DNA from: Seriola aureovittata
Taxonomy: Eukaryota > Chordata > Actinopteri > Carangiformes > Carangidae
Length of the DNA stretch: 64,000 nt
NCBI RefSeq assembly: GCF_021018895.1
Contig: NC_079377.1
Span: forward strand, 11,910,501-11,974,500
Direction: 5' to 3'
Notes under the pieces: generated by a model
Told to the model about the DNA's origin: nothing
The model's input: only the letters and a program-made list of their open reading frames with translations
Databases searched by the model: none
Translations under genes and position numbers: made by a program
In this document: positions 52,842 through 64,000 of the stretch, piece by piece
How the letters are laid out: every line of letters begins with the position of its first letter
Position numbering within the stretch: position 1 is the stretch's first letter

Positions 52842-54265
52842 AGGTCACTTAACCCAGGAGGAGATCGCACCTTCTCTGACAGAGCTGAGGCAAATTCTCT
52901 GGACAAACAGGAAGCCAGTGGCACCTGTCAATCAAGTCTGGCCAAACCTCTACATCGGAGACGAGCAAGTAGAAAAGTCACATCCAGCATCTCGAAATGT
53001 TCTAAAAAGATATTACAACAACTCAGTTTGTGTGTGGTGTGCGTCTGCAGGTCTGTGGCACGAGATAAAACCACACTCTCGTCTCTGGGTGTAACTCACA
53101 TACTGAACGCCGCAGCAGGTCGACACCGGATCAACACGGGCCAGCGATTCTACAGTGACCTTGGAGTGGAATACCACGGTGTTGAGGCTGCAGACCATCC
53201 AGAGTTTAACATCCAGCCTTTCTTCAGGCCGGCAGCACAGTTCATAGACAGTGCTCTTCAGAAAAACGGTCAGTGTGCAAACACGACAGAAAGGGCGAAT
53301 TCATAACGTAAAGAGCAACATAACTGCACAAAGACAAACACGTCTAAAATATAGTGAGAAATAAAATAAAAATGTATTACAAGATTAGTTCCTGCTTTAT
53401 TTCTGCTAATACCAACCTATTTAAACACGTCAGGGAATTTCAAAGAAGCTCATACACAATTAATGTTGCACAATACAAAATAAATGAATCTTCATTAATA
53501 AGAATCTCAATGAGTTCTTTTTCTCTTTATTTTGAACTTCATCTATTTATCGACTTCAGCTGCAATGATTCCCTCTTCCTCCTCTTTCACTCTACTCATC
53601 ACTTCCTTCACTCTAGTCTTTAATCTGAAGACATTATATCTTCATTCTATTTTGTCCTGTCAGCTCTCTCATGTACTCTTGTAATATTTATTTTTTCACC
53701 ATTAATTTAACACTTTTAACACAAATTGCGAATTATCATGATGCATGCATTGTTAAAAGGGTCTGTAAACAGGCAGGGTTTTCATTTATCAGACATAATT
53801 TAAGCACACAAACACTTGCATATCACACACAGTGTTTGGTGTATTCAGCTATGTCATGTGACCTGTCTGTGGATGTATTTTATGCAGCCATATTCTGGAG
53901 AAAAAATCTTCAGAAGTGTGTGTTGGTATCTATACCTTTAGATTTGGGACGAAGAGGTCTGTACAGTCTTGTATTGAACATTTTAATCAACTAATTAGTG
54001 TTACTAAATCTAATAATCAATGAATCTTCCAGGGAAGGTGTTTGTCCATTGTGCCATGGGTGTCAGTCGCTCTGGAGCTCTGGTTTTGGCGTATCTGATG
54101 ATCTGCCGGAGCCTGACGTTAGTGGACGCCATCATCGCTGTGCGTCTGAACCGAGACATTGGACCCAACTCTGGATTTCTGGAGCAGCTGAGACAGCTGG
54201 AGCTGAGCCTCAGGCCCCAGAGCAGACAGCTCACAGAGGAAGAGGAACACGCTGACATGTCCTGA
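52842..54265 (+). CDS. Atypical dual-specificity phosphatase, DUSP13B-like (unit 4; probable C-terminal half of the tandem-domain protein)
   Basis: Exons 52842-52964, 53051-53268, 54033-54265. The first exon ([15 protein letters not shown], then [13 protein letters not shown]) contains no ATG, and its frame stays open upstream through the CA-rich intron without any ATG. Its acceptor (ctacag) leaves one base that completes the CT of unit 3's last codons. Joined that way, six exons (125, 218, 217, 123, 218, 233 nt) give 377 aa with no phase conflict. Motifs: [29 protein letters not shown] with the general-acid Asp, active site [13 protein letters not shown], and [11 protein letters not shown]. 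Intron 1 of this unit also has a GC donor (GA|gcaagt). AATAAA lies at 54312-54317. A separate undetected first exon with its own ATG is the alternative. Confidence 0.8.
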
Positions 54266-54317
54266 TAACAACCACAGGCACCTGTTTTATTGGAATTCAC
54301 ATTAACTGATAAATAAA

Positions 54318-55826
54318 TGTCATGTGTGTCATCTCTCAGTCTCTGTCTCAGCCTCGTAGCTTATCTCTGCCCCAGAAACAATTAGTAATATATAACAACT
54401 GAATGCTTAAGTTTTATGTCTCCAGAAATAACTGCCCTGACAAATGCTAACTGATCCCCACACCTGTCCACACATTAGTGACATTCCTATGATGAAAACG
54501 ATGCAACACCCCACTCTTACTAAAACTTCTTCTTGTTTTTTGGCATTGTGCCCCACGGTGCAGTGTATTTGTTTACCATGCAGGCTAAAGGAAGAGTAAT
54601 CGCTGTCACATTAAAGGACTCAGATCACATTAGGAAGGCTGTGAGAAAGAATCTGTGAGTGTGTGCGTGCGTGCGTGTGTGTCAAGTTGTTGAAGTCAGG
54701 TGTTGTAGCCCAGCTGACTAAAAATATCATCTTAAACACAGAGCCGGAGAGAGCAGTTAGCATTCTGCTTTTATGCTGCTTGGCCGCAGACGCACACACA
54801 CACACATTCTCACATGTCCACTGAGGAAAAGTGGAGGTGCTGGTCAGTGATCCCGCTCAGGAACGGATTAACGGATAACTTTTAACAGTTACAAGAAAGG
54901 GGTAAGTGATGCTTTCCTGCCATAGTACTTGTATTTTTTGGCCTGATAGTTCAGGCCAGTATCTTTATAAAAAATAGTAAAATGCTACCACAGTCATATA
55001 AGTGAGATCTTACTGTTACAAATGATATGTAACTATAACTCACTGCCTGTCACTGGAACTTGTTTGAGAGAAGCTCTTATTTTGCCCAACAGCTGATGAA
55101 TGAAGTTTTATCACAAACCCCAGAGCACCGCAGTGCACTGACAACTGAGCTGTTGAATGGAAATCACAATGAATTCACTTTACAAAAACAGTATTTCTAA
55201 CTTTATCGTAAATTTTAAAACTATATTATCACACTGGTTTTATGTATCTAATAATAATCCAGCTTTAATTAATGTACTTATTGTATTATTTAGTTATGTA
55301 TAAATCCTTAATAATTAAATCTATGTAGAAATTGATAATTTTCTGAATTCTTTTTAAAATTAAATATGTCAGTCAAACAGATCCTCCATATGTCTGCCAT
55401 AGGTAAGTGCGGTATATTGCTGTATATGGTTGCCATTAACAATTATTTTCATTACTGATTAATCTGTCTATTATTTTCTTCATTAACTGAGGGACTGTTT
55501 GAGCTAAGTTTAATGTCATGGAAAGAAAACTAAGAAAACAGAGCACTGTTCACATTTAAAAAGCTGGAACTGGTGAATTTTGTCATTAATATTTAAAAGT
55601 GAATCAAACGATTAAACAGCTGTAAAAATTGCTGCTGAATAATTTCCTGTTGATCAACTAATTCACTAATTGATAAATAGATTAATCATTGCAGCTCTAA
55701 GGCTGTATATGATAAATAGGTGTTAATATTACATCTAGTTTTGAACACATAACAATGTGCAGATGTTATTTCAGTTTTTGATTTAGTTCTGGGATGTGTG
55801 TGTTTTCTGGGCAGCAGGGGCGAAAC
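54318..55826. other. Intergenic between DSP unit 4 and dusp29
   Basis: No coding exon recognised. The region includes (GT)n near 54655-54685 and dispersed-repeat debris with 'gattaat' words at about 55430-55700. The dusp29 promoter or leader exon presumably lies here but was not identified. Confidence 0.45.
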
Positions 55827-56659
55827 ATGTCCTCCTGTGTGGTGAAGTCCAGAGGTAAAAACCCGTACACAGCGGTGCAGGTGGACCCAGACAGCGATTA
55901 CATCACACCAGGAACATTAGACCTGGAGCAGCTGTTCTGGAGCGGGAGTGGGGCTCAGTTTGCCCATGTCAACCAGGTCTGGCCCAGCGTCTACATCGGG
56001 GATGAGTGAGTAAATGCACAGAGATGGTTTCAGAATTCTGCAGTACAAGTGTCAAAATTCATGACAGCCGCATACTGAGTGTGTGTTTCATGAAAACAGG
56101 AAAACGGCTCTGGAGCGGCCCGGCCTGAGGGATCTGGGTATTACACATGTCCTGAATGCTGCAGAGGGGAAGTTTAATAATGTGCTGACTGGTGCTGATT
56201 ACTACGGTGACATGGACATCCAGTACTACGGTGTAGAGGCTGATGACAAACCCACCTTCAATATCTCCCAGTACTTCTGCCCTGCAGCCCAGTTCATCCA
56301 CGAGGCCCTCAGTCACCCACAGAGTGAGTCCTGGAGGAAACCAAAACTTTAAATCAAAGTCATTCTCTGGAAAAACCAGAATGCTTCACTCTTGTTTGTT
56401 TGTACTGAATCCATATTATTTGACTTTTTTCCTAGACAAAGTGCTGGTGCACTGTGTAATGGGTCGGAGCAGGTCAGCGACTCTGGTCTTGGCATACCTG
56501 ATGATGAAACACAGCCTAACTGTGGTGGATGCTATTGAGCATGTGCGACAGCGGCGTTGTATCTTGCCCAATCATGGATTCTTAAAACAGCTCAGAGCCC
56601 TGGACATCACGTTACAAGAGGAGAGGCTCAGAGAAAAAAGACAAATGCAAGACCAATAG
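55827..56659 (+). CDS. dusp29: Dual-specificity phosphatase 29 (DUPD1)
   Basis: Exons 55827-56005, 56100-56323, 56436-56659; 208 aa (human 220). Motifs match DUSP29 specifically: [16 protein letters not shown] near the N-terminus, [27 protein letters not shown], and active site [18 protein letters not shown], where the Gly-Arg-Ser-Arg replaces the Gly-Val-Ser-Arg of the DUSP13 units. [14 protein letters not shown] follows. In mammals it is a muscle-enriched phosphatase linked to AMPK and MAPK signalling; role here by homology. It is last in the array, and the order dusp13 then dusp29 then adk parallels human 10q22 genes. AATAAA at 56764-56769. Confidence 0.93.
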
Positions 56660-56769
56660 CACATGATAGATTAATAATATGCCAGTGTTTACAACTCTCA
56701 TTATTCCCTGAATCCATCTTAGGTATACAAAAGTCTTCTTTATGTTTCTTTAACTATTGTAGCAATAAA

Positions 56770-59274
56770 CGCTGCTCTGTTTTTCACAACAGCTGTATGA
56801 GTCATGTTGGTCTCATACAGTTCAAATGTCAAATGTGCCCTCAAGGGCCTAGTGATGTTTTTTCAGTGAATACTACAGGCCAGCGCGGGTACTAATTGAA
56901 TTTAAAGCTCCAGACCAGATAATGGGCAGAAATGTCCCGGTATAGATAACAATGAAATAATCACATCTGCCTCAGGTCAGTGTCTGTGTCCAGCAGCAGA
57001 ACTGTGATTCTGATTCAGATATACCAAACCATTGTTTACACTCACTGATACTTCCTCAGCACTGCCTCATACTCCACCATCTTACATCTAAAAATATATA
57101 TATTTCAGAAAACTGATGGGAAGAAAACATCTGGAAAGTGTGTGAATATTGAAAGTGTAATGACAGGTTTCGCTTGCAGTTCACAGCCCAGCACAGTAAG
57201 TAGAAATTTTTTAACCACAAATCATGTTTTAGATCTGTAGCCACTGACTTGAAATGGCTCTACTTGTGTTATTGTGCTGATTAGATGTATAGCATACAAT
57301 GAGGGGTAAGAAAATTGAATCCAATATTCACTGACTAATGCGGACTTGAAGCATTTTGTTGCACTGTGGACTTTAATGGTAATCAAGAAGTCGCAGATTT
57401 GCAAAGTACATGCTGTGGATCTCTTATTACTTACCTCGGATTATATTTTTCTAAGGAAATTCTCAGAGGGAATCATAAAACTACCTAAAAGAGTTATTAA
57501 ATATTCAATAAAAATACCCAGACAGAAAAGTGAATAAGAAATAAGATCAACCTTGTAAGTTTTATTTGTCAGTTTTAGGCATCACGGTCTAGCACAGATG
57601 TGCAACTTGAGTTTTGCTGAGACCAGTAATAAAAAGGTCACATGAGGCTTTTTGGTGTATTTGAAAAAATAAAGAAGCAGCCTATTAACTGGAGGGACAA
57701 TACACATTATTTTACATCTAGCAGATACACAAGTTTCAAAACATCTCTTGTAGTATTCAGACAACTGCACAGGTTTCTTTTCTATGATGACATTTTACAG
57801 TATGTTTATATTCAGAATATTTGAATTCATGTTTGTGTGTTGCACAGACCACAACATATCACAAAACTCAGGTTGTTTGAAATGTTTGGTCTCGCATCAA
57901 AGTCTAAGGCTGAATTTAGCTCACATCCTTGATTCCCACCCAAATTCATTCATTTGCCATTTGCAGCAGGTAACAGCAGCAACAAAAATATTAAAATCTG
58001 ATGATGTATTTCCACTCCATTCAAGTCTGATTTAGGAAAGCTGACAGAGCTGAAGCTGGGTTGCATTTTCTATGACGTTGCAAAAGATCAAGACACACCC
58101 AGAAACAACACCAGGCCACTAATTCAGGTAGTACACAGGACAGGTCAATTTTAATGCCCACTGTATTCCTCTGACAGAGAACATTCGAATATAATGATCT
58201 CTTTCCAACAATGCCAGCTACCTTACATGCATTTTAAAGATGTAACATGTCCATTTTCAGCCACACAAGCCACTAGTTGCCCATCACGGGTCTAGCCTGC
58301 AAGTTTCCCTGCACAGACAAATACAGGTTCACATGTAGGCCTCTGCTCATCAAGACTTCAACTTAGCAACATTTACACACACGGAAAGGAAAAAAAAGGC
58401 ACTCGTTATTAGAAGCACCTGCCCGAACAATACAAACTTCCACAATCCTGACACTGAAGGTAACTTCTGGGTATCAATGACACATTGCAGGTGACGTTTA
58501 TCAGTGATCACAGGACATCGTGGGCAAAGGCTTCAACGCATTTAAAAGTGTGCACTTAAAATAAAGACATTTGGTTTTTAATAACTGGCCTGTTAAATTA
58601 AAAACTAAACAACACATATTTAGGAATTATTAATCTTAAAAAAATCTAAAACAAATCACTACTGCACGTTTTCAACGCCGTATCCAAAAACCTCCTTTGA
58701 CACTATTCTTTATTCCTCTGTTTGTGTATAATGTGTCCTTCCCATTGTGGAATCAGCCTCTTGCGCTTTGATTCTGTCTCAAGGAGGAAGAGGAAAAAAA
58801 ACAAAAAAAAAACAGACTTGTGAGACGTCAACTTGAGAATTCGGAGCAGAGTGTGATCGGTTTCAGTGCGGCAAATGCTGGCAGTGTCGGAGCCAAAATA
58901 CATTGAGAAACAATCCCAAAAACCTGTCTACGAAAGCATGATTTCTCTATTAGATCCAAAATTATCCAGTGCTGTGGTGTAATTGTGAGTCCTTTATGGT
59001 CATTTATGTATGAATAAATCCTTGTATTGGCCCATGATCCTCTAGTGGCACCATGTGGAGGACACAGAGACAGGGCACCAAACCAACAATTGGTGAGAAT
59101 TTACGTGTGGATGGATTGAAAAATAACGGACGGGTGGCTGAAAAAAAAAAAAAAAAACCATTACAGGAACTGAGGGTAGTATTTGTAGAAAATAGTGGAG
59201 CTTATGTGTCAGAGTTGTGTATGGCAGGGTGAGCATGAGGCCGCGGGCTGAAGGAAAAGTTGTCCGGAAGTGTG
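56770..59274. other. Intergenic between dusp29 and adk 3' ends
   Basis: Convergent 3' ends. No coding exon was seen. On the minus strand an AATAAA at 58709-58714 could end the adk transcript. An A-run at about 59141-59157 lies within the presumed adk 3' UTR. Confidence 0.45.
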
Positions 59275-63287
<4,013 letters not shown>

Positions 63288-64000
63288 CTGCAAATGATAA
63301 AAAGAAGAAAAAATGTGGCATTAGTTTCTCCAAGTCAACAGAAACATATGCTGAATCAAACCCTGCTCATTCGAACCCACACAATAAGAGTCTGGATTAT
63401 GTTTATGTGGGTAAACGTTGCAGACACGATGGCAGTGCTGCCAAATGGGTTGGTCACTTCTGTGGAAAATGTGATTAATGAAATTTCCAGCTATCACATC
63501 ACAGTGAAAGGCACTGAGAAACTGTGAGACTGCCTTTGTTACTCGCTATCATCACTCAGTTCAAATCAGCATGTTGGTAAATAATGCTAAAGAGAGAGTA
63601 GTTTCCTTGAAAGTCAAAGGTAGGTTGGGGATTACGGTGCGGCTTTAGTCCTGGTTTATTCTATGTGAGACTGAATTAGAGCTGTGGTCGGCTGGTTTAG
63701 CTCTAATCCAGGGGTTTACGCAAGGAGTTGAGAGTGGACTCTGAGCTGGAACCCAAAGGAGTCCTTTGACCTGGTCAACTGTGACGAGGCTTGGACAGAC
63801 CAGAATACTCCAAATCTGACTGTGAAGGTTTCTGCTGATGGTGATTTACTTATGATCATTAAATGAATGAATAAATAAATAAATAAGCAAGTAGGTAAAA
63901 TTACTGGGTCATTGCCTTTACAGCACCACAACATTAAACTTAAAAGATGAATTCCTGAGTTTTTTGCATTCTGCTTATGGCATTCAAGGCTGTGCTGATG
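63288..64000. other. adk intron continuing off the window
   Basis: Upstream of the most 5' adk exon seen. No further exon was recognised before the window end. A short (AAAT)n-like tract is at about 63868-63885. Confidence 0.5.

Noticed and set aside
52794..53306. 170-codon plus-strand frame starting in the CA tract (MHTDTHTH) as the start of DSP unit 4
   Set aside because: In exon 52842-52964 this frame differs from the one that encodes [13 protein letters not shown]. It reaches the correct frame only in the next exon by reading through the intron, so it cannot supply the N-terminus.

Overview
The window is nuclear DNA of a bony fish, most likely a spiny-rayed teleost. It has intron-split vertebrate genes with GT-AG junctions, AT-rich spacers, many simple repeats and several interspersed repeats typical of teleosts. 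No bacterial, organellar or viral genes were seen. All gene models were built by hand: exons were translated, splice sites located and codon phases checked across each junction.

Layout. (1) 0.9-29.2 kb, minus strand: mcph1 (microcephalin), 13 coding exons, about 794 aa. Its roughly 19 kb intron between the second-last and third-last coding exons holds angpt2 (angiopoietin-2) on the plus strand at 7.1-17.9 kb. This antisense nesting is the same as in mammals. (2) 33.2-34.5 kb, minus: a single-coding-exon neuropeptide Y receptor of the Y4/Y8 group. (3) 37.6-39.3 kb, minus: msmb (beta-microseminoprotein), with a first coding exon that contributes only the ATG. (4) 41.4-43.5 kb, minus: samd8 (ceramide phosphoethanolamine synthase, SMSr). 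(5) 47.1-56.7 kb, plus: an array of five atypical dual-specificity phosphatase (DSP) units. There are two DUSP13A/MDSP-like units, two DUSP13B/TMDP-like units and dusp29/dupd1. (6) 59.3-63.3 kb, minus: the 3' nine exons of adk (adenosine kinase); its 5' end lies beyond the window.

Genes 2 to 6 correspond to human 10q11-q22 neighbours (NPY4R, MSMB, SAMD8, DUSP13, DUSP29, ADK). The mcph1/angpt2 pair corresponds to human 8p23, so the window joins two linkage groups that are separate in mammals.

The most unusual observation is in the phosphatase array. The third and fourth DSP units appear to be one transcription unit. The fourth lacks any initiator ATG, no polyadenylation signal lies between them, and a consensus donor overlapping the third unit's stop codon joins in phase to the fourth unit's first exon. 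This predicts a 377-aa protein with two complete, active-looking DSP domains. Also notable are a Q-Q-G tripeptide in the Tie2-contact loop of angpt2, where mammalian ANGPT1 has TAG and ANGPT2 has PQR, a GGAA microsatellite that serves as the polypyrimidine tract of an adk exon, and two GC-AG introns in the DSP array.
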